From Deferribacter thermophilus (lineage in GTDB: Bacteria; Chrysiogenota; Deferribacteres; Deferribacterales; Deferribacteraceae), in assembly GCF_049472675.1 (NCBI RefSeq), contig NZ_JAPNXM010000004.1:62001-126000 (forward strand): DNA of 64,000 bases, given 5' to 3'. The notes beneath the pieces were generated by a model that searched no databases, had not been told where the DNA came from, and saw only the letters and a program-made list of their open reading frames with translations. The first letter of the stretch is position 1. Each line of letters begins with the position of its first letter. Of the stretch, positions 36,669 to 43,499 are shown in pieces. The position numbers were made by a program, and so were the translations under genes.

Positions 36669-37522
36669 TAAGAAGCCTTCCAAAGAGTAGAAAATATACA
36701 ATTTCGTTTAAAATATACATTGTATTATTTTATATTTTTCTTTTTGCTCCACTTGTGATAACTTGTATTCTTGCATTTAATAATTCAGATTTTCCAAGTC
36801 TGCCATGGAAAGGTTTTACACTTGATTGGTTTTTTGCAAACGATGGGCACAGAGTAGGGCTTTTTCATGATGTAAATAATTTAAGAAGTATTTGGGTAAG
36901 TATAAAAACTGCATTTATTGTTTCTATACTATCTTTAATTGTAGGGACTATGGGTGCATTTTTATTTGAGCAGGAAGAGTTTAAATTTAAACAAGCACTA
37001 TATTTTTTAACACTTGCGCCACTTGTAATCCCAGGTGTTATCCTTGGTATTTCAATACTTCTTGCTAGTAATAGTGTAGGGCTATTTTTGGAGGAGAAAT
37101 TAGGGATTGAGGCTCCCATTTTTGCACCAGGATTTTGGCTTGTTGTGCTGGGACAGTTTTCATTTATTACAACATTTGTTGTTTTGGTTGTATCAGCAAG
37201 ATTGAAAAAGTTTGATAGAACATTAGAAGAGGCTGCATTAAACCTTGGGGCTAATAGGTTTGAGGTGATATGGCATATAACTTTGAGATACTTAAAACCT
37301 GCGTTAATTGGAGCTGGTTCAGTAGCATTTTTAATGAGTTTTGAAAACTTTAATACAACATTATTTCTCGTAGGTTCTGAGCCAACACTTCCTATAAATC
37401 TTTATTTGCAGGTAAGGGATGGCAGTACACCTGTAATAAATGCCATTTCATTTTTGATGATTGTATTTACTTCTCTTTTGGCTTTAGTTAATCTTTATTT
37501 TAGCAAGAAAAAAGATGATTAA
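36665..37522 (+). CDS. potC: spermidine/putrescine ABC transporter permease
   Basis: A 285-residue six-helix permease, the PotC-type partner of PotB. The EAA motif is TLEEAALNLGANRFEVIWHI near residue 191. The N-terminus LFAPLVITCILAFNNSDFP is characteristic of the family. It overlaps potB by the 4-base ATGA junction. At the 3' end its TAA overlaps the TAA of the convergent glycerophosphodiesterase gene (shared TTAA), with no hairpin between them, so readthrough between the two operons is possible. Confidence 0.93.
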   Translation: MIRSLPKSRKYTISFKIYIVLFYIFLFAPLVITCILAFNNSDFPSLPWKGFTLDWFFANDGHRVGLFHDVNNLRSIWVSIKTAFIVSILSLIVGTMGAFLFEQEEFKFKQALYFLTLAPLVIPGVILGISILLASNSVGLFLEEKLGIEAPIFAPGFWLVVLGQFSFITTFVVLVVSARLKKFDRTLEEAALNLGANRFEVIWHITLRYLKPALIGAGSVAFLMSFENFNTTLFLVGSEPTLPINLYLQVRDGSTPVINAISFLMIVFTSLLALVNLYFSKKKDD

Positions 37523-38256
37523 GTTTTTAAATTATTTATAATCCAATCAGGTCGATTGGTAGATAGTGATGTTACACCAAGACTCATAAACTGTTTTGCT
37601 AAATGAGGGTTATCCACAGTCCAAACATTCCATAACCAATTCTGTTTCTTAATTTCCTTTGCCATTCTAATACAGTGAGAAAGATCAGCGAGTGTAGATA
37701 TCCCATCTAAGTTTGCTGATTCAATCTTTTTATAGACTTCTTTATACATTTTACTGTGATTTGGAACATTATAGCCATATTCTACAATCCAGAGTACTTT
37801 TGTTGAGGGGAAAAGCCTTTTGAGCTCAAAAACTACATCATAATTGAAACTAAACAAAACAAATCTTTCATTTCTCTCCTTGTATTTCTCAATTAATTTT
37901 GAAATATGGTCTATTATTTCGGTACCACATTTGATTTCGATATATAAATCTAAATATGAAGGAGTGGTATCTATAATATCAGCTAATAAAGGTATTTTCT
38001 CTTTTTTATATTTAATATCAAACCAACTACCAACATTTATTTTTCTTAATGTAGTGTATTTGCTTTTTTTGATATTAAGATTTTTACTACCTGTTCTACC
38101 AGTGGATTCATCATGTATAACAACTATTTGATTATCCTTTGTTAGATGGACATCCATTTCAAGCCCATCCACTCCAAACTGTATAGCCAAATCAAATGCT
38201 GCTTTCGTATTTTCTGGTGCATAAAAGGAAGCTCCTCTATGTGCTATAATTTTCAT
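37519..38256 (-). CDS. glycerophosphodiester phosphodiesterase
   Basis: A 245-residue GDPD with the family signature AHRGASFYAPENTKAAF at the N-terminus (catalytic His 5 and Arg 6), metal ligands in DGLEMDVHLTKD and VVIHDES, and the later YIEIK catalytic strand. It has no signal peptide, so it is cytoplasmic (UgpQ type). It splits glycerophosphodiesters to sn-glycerol 3-phosphate plus an alcohol. The glycerol-3-phosphate dehydrogenase gene lies 7 bases upstream, which together makes a short pathway from phospholipid head-group debris to dihydroxyacetone phosphate. Confidence 0.92.
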   Translation of the reverse strand: MKIIAHRGASFYAPENTKAAFDLAIQFGVDGLEMDVHLTKDNQIVVIHDESTGRTGSKNLNIKKSKYTTLRKINVGSWFDIKYKKEKIPLLADIIDTTPSYLDLYIEIKCGTEIIDHISKLIEKYKERNERFVLFSFNYDVVFELKRLFPSTKVLWIVEYGYNVPNHSKMYKEVYKKIESANLDGISTLADLSHCIRMAKEIKKQNWLWNVWTVDNPHLAKQFMSLGVTSLSTNRPDWIINNLKT

Positions 38257-38263
38257 AATTACC

Positions 38264-39856
38264 TCAAATAGCTGTATTTAGTATTTTTAGAGAGTTATTT
38301 TTGATATCAGATTTTTTTTCTAAGTCCCAACCAAAAACTTCAGCAAATATATCGCACACTTTATCTAAAGCACTTTTTGCAGATTCTAAATCTGTTTCAG
38401 CTAAAGCTGTTCTCCTTACTAAAAAATCTAAAGGGTATTTAGCAAATTCATTATGTATTGAGTAATAGACTTCAGCCAAAATTATTGGTTTGTTGCTTAT
38501 TAATCTATCAGTTAGGTTATTTTTCAATGCATACTCGTAGATATCTTTTGCTAAAACTCCATAACTGTTTAGTAAGTGTTTTTTAATATCGTTATCAAGC
38601 TTACAAATTTTGTTAAAATAATCTATAAATTCTTGATTATAACCGTTGCTACCATAATAAGTAATGTTTTCAGTTATACATTTTTTTGTACCATTAAAGT
38701 TGAAATGTGAAAATAATTTGTTAACAGTATCTTCCGCCATTTTTCTAAAAGTTGTCCATTTTCCACCAGTTATTGTTATTAATCCAGAAGGGGAAATTTC
38801 GATGTAATGATCTCTGACAATAGAAGCTGTAGAATTAGTTTTACTGTGTTTTACAAGTGGTCTTAAACCAGCCCAAACAGATTTAATATCATTTTTTGAA
38901 ACTTGCATATCAAAGTATCTGTTTATATGTTTTAATAAGTATTCAATCTCTTTTTCTTTTGGTTGAGGATATTCTGTTACTTGAGCTGGCTCATCAGTTG
39001 TCCCAATTATGCAGGCATCTTCCCATGGCAAAACAAATAGTACCCTTCCATCATCAGTTTTTGGAATTAAAAGACCTGTGTTTTCTGAAGCAAAAGATTT
39101 ATCAAGGGCAATGTGGATGCCAGAGGAAACTTCCATAATTTCTTCACAACTGGGATCATCAAGTTTTCTAATAAAATCAGTAAAGGGTCCTGTAGCATTA
39201 ACTACTGCATTGCAACCAACTTCTATTTCGAAGTTTTGAATTTTATCAAATAAAACGACCCCTATTATTTTGTTATTTTTTTTAATAAAGCTTTTTAGTT
39301 CTGTATAATTTTTTACTTGTGCACCAAACTGCTGGGCAGTTTTTAATATAGAAATGTTCATGCGCATATCATTAAATTGACCATCAAAGTATAGAACACA
39401 CCCTTTAAGCCCCTCTTTTTTTAGTTTAGGAAAATTTTTTATGGCATTTTTTTTACTTATAATTCTGCTTCTACCAAGACTTTTATCTTTAGATAGAAGA
39501 TCATATATTGAAAGCCCTGCATACACATAAGGTAGTTCGTACCATTTATAAAGTGGGGTTAATAGAGATATCTTATGACAGAGGTGAGGAGCATTTTTGA
39601 TTAAGATAAACCTTTCTTTCAAACCATCTTTAACCAGATGATATTGTTCCTTGTCAAAATGCTTTATTGCAGCTTCTAAATATCTAACCCCTCCGTGTAG
39701 TAATTTGGTGCTTCTACTACTTGTGCCAGAGGCAAAGTCATTTTTCTCTACTAATAATGTTTTTAATCCTCTTGATGCTGCATCTAAAGCTACGCCAGCT
39801 CCCGTTGCACCACCGCCAATTACTATAAGATCGTAAAATTGGTCTATTTTAGTCAT
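38264..39856 (-). CDS. glpD: aerobic-type glycerol-3-phosphate dehydrogenase (FAD)
   Basis: A 530-residue FAD enzyme. The dinucleotide-binding motif VIGGGATGAGVALDAASRG starts near residue 13, followed by the GlpD signature SGTSSRSTKLLHGGVRYLE near residue 43 and GGKWTTFRKMAEDTV near residue 358. It oxidises glycerol 3-phosphate to dihydroxyacetone phosphate and passes electrons to quinone at the inner membrane. It is translated from ATG 39856. There is no GlpF/GlpK nearby, so its substrate is likely to come from the co-encoded glycerophosphodiesterase or from lipid turnover. Confidence 0.93.
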   Translation of the reverse strand: MTKIDQFYDLIVIGGGATGAGVALDAASRGLKTLLVEKNDFASGTSSRSTKLLHGGVRYLEAAIKHFDKEQYHLVKDGLKERFILIKNAPHLCHKISLLTPLYKWYELPYVYAGLSIYDLLSKDKSLGRSRIISKKNAIKNFPKLKKEGLKGCVLYFDGQFNDMRMNISILKTAQQFGAQVKNYTELKSFIKKNNKIIGVVLFDKIQNFEIEVGCNAVVNATGPFTDFIRKLDDPSCEEIMEVSSGIHIALDKSFASENTGLLIPKTDDGRVLFVLPWEDACIIGTTDEPAQVTEYPQPKEKEIEYLLKHINRYFDMQVSKNDIKSVWAGLRPLVKHSKTNSTASIVRDHYIEISPSGLITITGGKWTTFRKMAEDTVNKLFSHFNFNGTKKCITENITYYGSNGYNQEFIDYFNKICKLDNDIKKHLLNSYGVLAKDIYEYALKNNLTDRLISNKPIILAEVYYSIHNEFAKYPLDFLVRRTALAETDLESAKSALDKVCDIFAEVFGWDLEKKSDIKNNSLKILNTAI

Positions 39857-39945
39857 ATTTAAATCATACTATATTTTGAGATGATTTTAAAGAGAATTAT
39901 TTTATTTGAGATTTTTAGAAATGAGTATTATTTGAAAAAAAAGGA

Positions 39946-39972
39946 GGTGGGTAAAGGGAAACTTTACCCACC
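39946..39972 (-). terminator. intrinsic terminator of the Hsp20 gene
   Basis: An 11-base perfect stem (GGTGGGTAAAG with CTTTACCCACC) closes a 5-base loop, followed on the minus strand by a run of eight or nine T. It starts 13 bases past the hsp20 stop codon. Confidence 0.88.
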
Positions 39973-39985
39973 AGTTAATATTTAA

Positions 39986-40450
39986 TTATTTTTCTACTTC
40001 AATTTTAACTGATTTTTCTTTTTCTTCTTCAGCTTTTGGTAATTCAATTTCTAAAACACCATTTTTAAATTTTGCTTTTACTTTATCTTGTAATATTTTT
40101 TTAGGAATTTGAATTTCTCTTACAAATGTACCGAATATCCTTTCTTTTCTGTAATAGTTTTTCTCCTTTTCTTCTTTTTCTTCTTTTCTTTCACCTTTAA
40201 TGGTTAATACATTGTTTGTCAAAGTTACTTCTATATCTTTTTCTGTCATACCTGGTAAATCTGCTTTAATGATGAATGATTCTTTTGTTTCAGCTATATC
40301 AATATCTGGTGCAAATACCACATCCTCATCAAAAGCTTTAGGTGCTCTAAAGAAGTCATCAAAAAGTTTGTTAATCTCTTCTTGAAAGTTTAATAATTCT
40401 CTAAATGGATTTGCTACAGCGGGTTTGTTGCCTCTAAATCTTTCCAACAT
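39986..40450 (-). CDS. Hsp20/alpha-crystallin-family small heat-shock protein
   Basis: A 154-residue holdase chaperone. The alpha-crystallin domain spans about residues 45-140: DIAETKESFIIKADLPGM opens it and the closing motif FKNGVLEIELPK carries the conserved GVL. The C-terminal tail is Lys/Glu rich and the IxI-type contact may be VKIEV. It binds unfolding proteins without ATP. It has its own promoter, terminator and a strong RBS (AAGGAGGTG), as expected for a stress-induced single gene. Confidence 0.94.
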   Translation of the reverse strand: MLERFRGNKPAVANPFRELLNFQEEINKLFDDFFRAPKAFDEDVVFAPDIDIAETKESFIIKADLPGMTEKDIEVTLTNNVLTIKGERKEEKEEKEKNYYRKERIFGTFVREIQIPKKILQDKVKAKFKNGVLEIELPKAEEEKEKSVKIEVEK

Positions 40451-40488
40451 GACCCACCTCCTTTTGTTTTTTTATTTTTCTACTTATT

Positions 40489-40516
40489 AAAATAAATATG
40501 AGTTAAGTCATGTCAA
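40489..40516 (-). promoter_or_regulatory. promoter of the Hsp20 gene
   Basis: Minus-strand TTGACA (40511-40516) is followed after 16 bases by TATTTT (40489-40494). This looks like a vegetative-type promoter rather than a sigma-32 one. It ends about 40 bases before the ATG. Confidence 0.6.
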
Positions 40517-40526
40517 GTATTTTTTT

Positions 40527-40564
40527 GTTGAGTAAACTCAACTTGGTTTTTACTTGAGTTTAAA
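40527..40564 (-). promoter_or_regulatory. operator-like repeats upstream of the Hsp20 promoter
   Basis: GTTGAGTAAACTCAAC (40527-40542) is a perfect 6-base inverted repeat around TAAA. A third half-site ACTTGAGTTTAAA follows at 40552-40564. The AAACTCAA and TTGAGTTT elements also pair with each other across 12 bases on the minus strand. This lies just upstream of the -35, a usual place for a regulator. Confidence 0.5.
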
Positions 40565-40710
40565 GCTCTTTTGAAATGAATATGTAATCATTATAATTTC
40601 AAAAACAAAAAAAGTTTTAAAAATAATTATTGTAATGTTAATAAAATATAACAATGTAATAAAAGGACAAAAAATAAATTCTATTATTTATAATAAGTTA
40701 AAAAGTATTG

Positions 40711-40736
40711 TATACTGTATGCAATATACAGTATGC
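40711..40736 (+). promoter_or_regulatory. palindromic and tandem operator upstream of the DUF4212/symporter operon
   Basis: TATACTGTATGC and TATACAGTATGC stand in tandem, 2 bases apart and differing at one position. The inner bases also form an inverted repeat (TACTGTAT, 5 bases, ATACAGTA). It begins 66 and ends 41 bases upstream of the -35, the position of an activator site. The GTATAC-like half-site resembles operators of FadR-type GntR regulators. Confidence 0.55.
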
Positions 40737-40776
40737 GATTTTACGAGATGGCGGTATGATAATCAGTTTTTAAGTA

Positions 40777-40805
40777 TTGACAAGGATAAAACATTGTATT
40801 AATAT
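40777..40805 (+). promoter_or_regulatory. promoter of the DUF4212/symporter operon
   Basis: A perfect -35 TTGACA (40777-40782), a 17-base spacer and TAATAT (40800-40805). Predicted transcription begins near 40812, giving a leader of about 130 bases before the DUF4212 gene. The rest of the 493-base gap upstream (40565-40710) shows nothing else I recognise. Confidence 0.75.
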
Positions 40806-40825
40806 TACAACCGTGGGGTGAGTTT

Positions 40826-40951
40826 ATGAATATATTTATAACTTTATCGAAAGGAGGTGGTAAAAAGGGTAAAGTAGGTAGTAAGTGTTTGTTTCTATTT
40901 TTCAATTTTTGTCTTTTTAAAAATCTTTTAGAGAGGTGTTTTTATGGTTGA
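40826..40951 (+). CDS. possible 41-codon leader ORF overlapping the DUF4212 start
   Basis: An ATG preceded by GGGGTGAG opens a 41-codon frame in the leader, just downstream of the predicted transcription start. The peptide begins MNIFITLSKGGGKKGKVG and then becomes hydrophobic and Phe/Leu-rich. Its TGA lies inside the DUF4212 gene, in another frame, 6 bases past that ATG. The arrangement would allow translational coupling. An AAAGGAGGTGG inside the ORF is not followed by a start codon in range. I recognise no domain; it may be a leader peptide or simply chance. Confidence 0.3.
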   Translation: MNIFITLSKGGGKKGKVGSKCLFLFFNFCLFKNLLERCFYG

Positions 40952-41204
40952 TAAGGAAAGGTTGGAAGCCTATTGGAAGAAAAACTTATCTATTATTAGG
41001 AACATTTTAATAATTTGGTTTGTTGTGTCTTATCTTTTTGGTATTATTTTCTATGATGCTTTAAATTCAATTAGAATTGGTGGTTATGGTCTCGGTTTCT
41101 GGTTTGCTAATCAGGGTGCTGAAATTATATTTGTGATTCTCATTTTTGTTTATACCAGCATAATGAATAAAGTCGATCGTGAATTCGACGTGCATGAAGA
41201 TTAG
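40944..41204 (+). CDS. DUF4212 small subunit of a sodium:solute symporter
   Basis: An 86-residue protein with two membrane helices (about residues 20-40 and 55-75) and the DUF4212 pattern: YWKKN near the N-terminus, SYLFGIIF, GYGLGFWFANQGAEI, and a charged C-terminus. DUF4212 proteins are encoded directly before VC_2705-type sodium:solute symporters and are taken to be their small subunit. RBS GAGAGG upstream. The symporter gene starts 5 bases later. Confidence 0.92.
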   Translation: MVDKERLEAYWKKNLSIIRNILIIWFVVSYLFGIIFYDALNSIRIGGYGLGFWFANQGAEIIFVILIFVYTSIMNKVDREFDVHED

Positions 41205-41209
41205 GGAGG

Positions 41210-43012
41210 ATGGTTATGGGTTTACAAACTACTATTTATATAATTGTTGGTCTTACTTTTGCACTTTATATAGGTATAGCAATTTGGTCAAGAGCTGGTA
41301 GTACTAAAGAGTTTTATGTTGCTGGTGGTGGTGTACATCCTGTATTAAATGGTATGGCTACTGCAGCTGACTGGATGTCTGCAGCATCTTTCATATCTAT
41401 GGCTGGTCTTATTGCATTTATGGGTTATGGTGGTTCACTCTTCCTTATGGGTTGGACTGGTGGTTATGTTTTACTTGCTACATTGCTTGCACCATATTTG
41501 AGAAAGTTTGGAAAGTATACAGTGCCTGACTTTTTTAAAACTCGTTATTATTCAAATGGTGCAGTAATAGTTGCTGTTATATGTCTTTTAATTGCTTCTA
41601 TTACATATATAATTGGTCAGATGACAGGGGTCGGTGTTGCGTTTTCAAGATTTTTACAGGTTGATAAAAACACTGGTGTTATTATCGGTATGGCAGTGGT
41701 GTTTACCTATGCAGTTTTTGGTGGTATGAAAGGGATTACTTATACTCAGGTTGCTCAGTACATAGTTTTAATTATAGCTTATGTTATTCCAGCTATTTTC
41801 ATATCAATGCATTTAACAGGTAATCCATTACCACAGCTTGGTTTGGGTTCGAAGTTTGCTGGCACTGATATGTACTTATTGGATAAATTAGATCAGGTTG
41901 TTACAGAGCTTGGTTTTACAAAATATTCTACAAGTGTAAGGATTAGTAAGCTTAATATGTTTGTTTATACATTATCACTTATGATTGGTACTGCTGGATT
42001 ACCTCATGTTATTATTCGTTTCTTTACTGTTCCAAAGGTTAGAGATGCTCGTTCATCTGCTGGTTGGGCTCTTCTTTTCATCGCTATCCTTTATACAACA
42101 GCTCCTGCTGTTGGTGCTATGGCAAGGCTCAATCTTCATGCTACAATTAATAAAGCTGTTTTAACTGGTGGAGATGTTTTTGCTCCTGAGAATAATCTTA
42201 GATATGAAGATAGACCAGACTGGTTTAAGCGTTGGGAAGTAACTGGGCTTCTTAAATTTACAGATAAAAATGGTGATGGGCGCATTCAGTACTATAATGA
42301 TAAAAATAAAGCATTCCAGGCAAAAGCTGAAGCAGCTGGTTGGAAAGGTAATGAATTAGTAGTTAACCGAGATATTATGGTTCTTGCTAACCCAGAAATC
42401 GCAAAGCTTCCTAACTGGGTTATTGGTTTGGTTGCTGCGGGTGGTCTTGCAGCTGCATTATCAACAGCTGCTGGTTTATTGCTTGCAATTTCATCAGCGA
42501 TTTCTCACGACTTGTTGAAAAATTTCCTTATGCCTGATTTGAGTGAAAAGGGTGAATTGATGGCTGGTAGGATAGCTATGGCTTGTTCAATTGTTGTAGC
42601 TGGATATCTTGGTATGAACCCGCCTGACTTTGCTGCTGGTACAGTTGCTATAGCATTCGGTCTTGCTGCAAGTTCGTTATTCCCTGCTATTATGATGGGT
42701 ATTTTCAGCAAGACTATGAACAGACAGGGTGCTATAGCTGGGATGATTGCAGGTATAGCTTTTACAATGTTTTATGTTTTTGGATATAAAGGCATATTCT
42801 TTATTAAAGGCACAGAATATTTCTCTGCAGCTAATGGTTACTGGTTCTTAGGTATTGAGCCTAACGCTATCGGTGCAGTTGGTGCATTACTTAACTTTAT
42901 AGTTGCATTCATCGTTAAGAATATGACTACACCTGTTCCTGAAGATATAGCAGAGATGGTTGAAAGTGTTCGTTATCCAAAAGGTGCTGGAGAAGCAGCT
43001 GCTGGACATTGA
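41210..43012 (+). CDS. VC_2705-type sodium:solute symporter (acetate/ActP-like)
   Basis: A 600-residue transporter of the SSS family with about 13 membrane helices. It begins with the helix 1 region, then EFYVAGGGVHPVLNGMATAADWMSAASF, which is typical of ActP-like acetate/pyruvate carriers. A hydrophilic insertion at about residues 325-395 contains DKNGDGRIQYYND, which reads as an EF-hand-like calcium loop; similar insertions are known in this subfamily. ASTAAGLLLAISSAISHDL follows. It likely imports a monocarboxylate such as acetate with sodium. Co-encoded with DUF4212 and followed by a terminator, then by a CBS/DUF294 gene often found beside acetate transport genes. The start is ATG 41216 or GTG 41210. 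Confidence 0.9.
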   Translation: MVMGLQTTIYIIVGLTFALYIGIAIWSRAGSTKEFYVAGGGVHPVLNGMATAADWMSAASFISMAGLIAFMGYGGSLFLMGWTGGYVLLATLLAPYLRKFGKYTVPDFFKTRYYSNGAVIVAVICLLIASITYIIGQMTGVGVAFSRFLQVDKNTGVIIGMAVVFTYAVFGGMKGITYTQVAQYIVLIIAYVIPAIFISMHLTGNPLPQLGLGSKFAGTDMYLLDKLDQVVTELGFTKYSTSVRISKLNMFVYTLSLMIGTAGLPHVIIRFFTVPKVRDARSSAGWALLFIAILYTTAPAVGAMARLNLHATINKAVLTGGDVFAPENNLRYEDRPDWFKRWEVTGLLKFTDKNGDGRIQYYNDKNKAFQAKAEAAGWKGNELVVNRDIMVLANPEIAKLPNWVIGLVAAGGLAAALSTAAGLLLAISSAISHDLLKNFLMPDLSEKGELMAGRIAMACSIVVAGYLGMNPPDFAAGTVAIAFGLAASSLFPAIMMGIFSKTMNRQGAIAGMIAGIAFTMFYVFGYKGIFFIKGTEYFSAANGYWFLGIEPNAIGAVGALLNFIVAFIVKNMTTPVPEDIAEMVESVRYPKGAGEAAAGH

Positions 43013-43024
43013 TAATATTTGATA

Positions 43025-43050
43025 AGCTCCCTCTCCAAGAGGGGGCTTTT
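43025..43050 (+). terminator. intrinsic terminator after the symporter gene
   Basis: AGCTCCCTCT pairs with AGAGGGGGCT (one G-T pair) around a CCA loop and is followed by TTTCTTTATT. It begins 13 bases past the stop codon and separates the symporter operon from the next promoter. Confidence 0.82.
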
Positions 43051-43072
43051 CTTTATTAAGAAAATTATTTTC

Positions 43073-43100
43073 TTAACAAATACAAAAAATATGTTATAAT
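43073..43100 (+). promoter_or_regulatory. promoter of the small membrane protein/DUF294 pair
   Basis: TTAACA (43073-43078), a 16-base spacer, and an extended -10 TGTTATAAT (hexamer 43095-43100), just before an AAGGAG RBS. An inverted repeat, AAGAAAATTATTTTCTT (43058-43074), touches the -35 and could be an operator. Confidence 0.65.
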
Positions 43101-43118
43101 ATTCAAAAGGAGTGTTTA

Positions 43119-43484
43119 ATGGAGCTGCAAATAGATGTTTTTACCGTTATGACATGGATTTTATTTTTGGGGCTATACCCAATGGCTTATTTTTGGTTAA
43201 GAAGAGCATACAGAATCTTTATAAAAAAAGATTATTCTGATGTTGCATTAAAAAGAGGGGAACCACCAAAAAATCCTGAGAAATGGGCGCCTTTTGTGGG
43301 TCTATTAAATCTTGTTGCTGGGTTTGCTGCAACATGGACTATTATTGGTGTGATATTTTTTGCATATCCTTATGAGTTATGGACTGAAATAGCTGGATTA
43401 ACAATATGGTTTAAGCTTATTGGGGATTTTATAATCAAATCTCAAGCTCATCCTATAGCTCCTAAAAAAAAGAGAGCTGTTTGA
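43119..43484 (+). CDS. hypothetical membrane protein next to the DUF294 gene
   Basis: A 121-residue protein I cannot name. It has three hydrophobic segments (about residues 8-28, 56-80 and 83-105) and a basic loop after the first (RRAYRIFIKKDY). A Pro-rich stretch, EPPKNPEKWAP, sits between helix 1 and helix 2. The C-terminus is Lys-rich and cytoplasmic. It lies between the symporter and the CBS/DUF294 protein, with its own promoter, and is probably co-transcribed with the latter (15-base gap). A role in acetate or sodium transport is a guess from position. Confidence 0.75.
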   Translation: MELQIDVFTVMTWILFLGLYPMAYFWLRRAYRIFIKKDYSDVALKRGEPPKNPEKWAPFVGLLNLVAGFAATWTIIGVIFFAYPYELWTEIAGLTIWFKLIGDFIIKSQAHPIAPKKKRAV

Positions 43485-43499
43485 TTAGACTAATTATAT

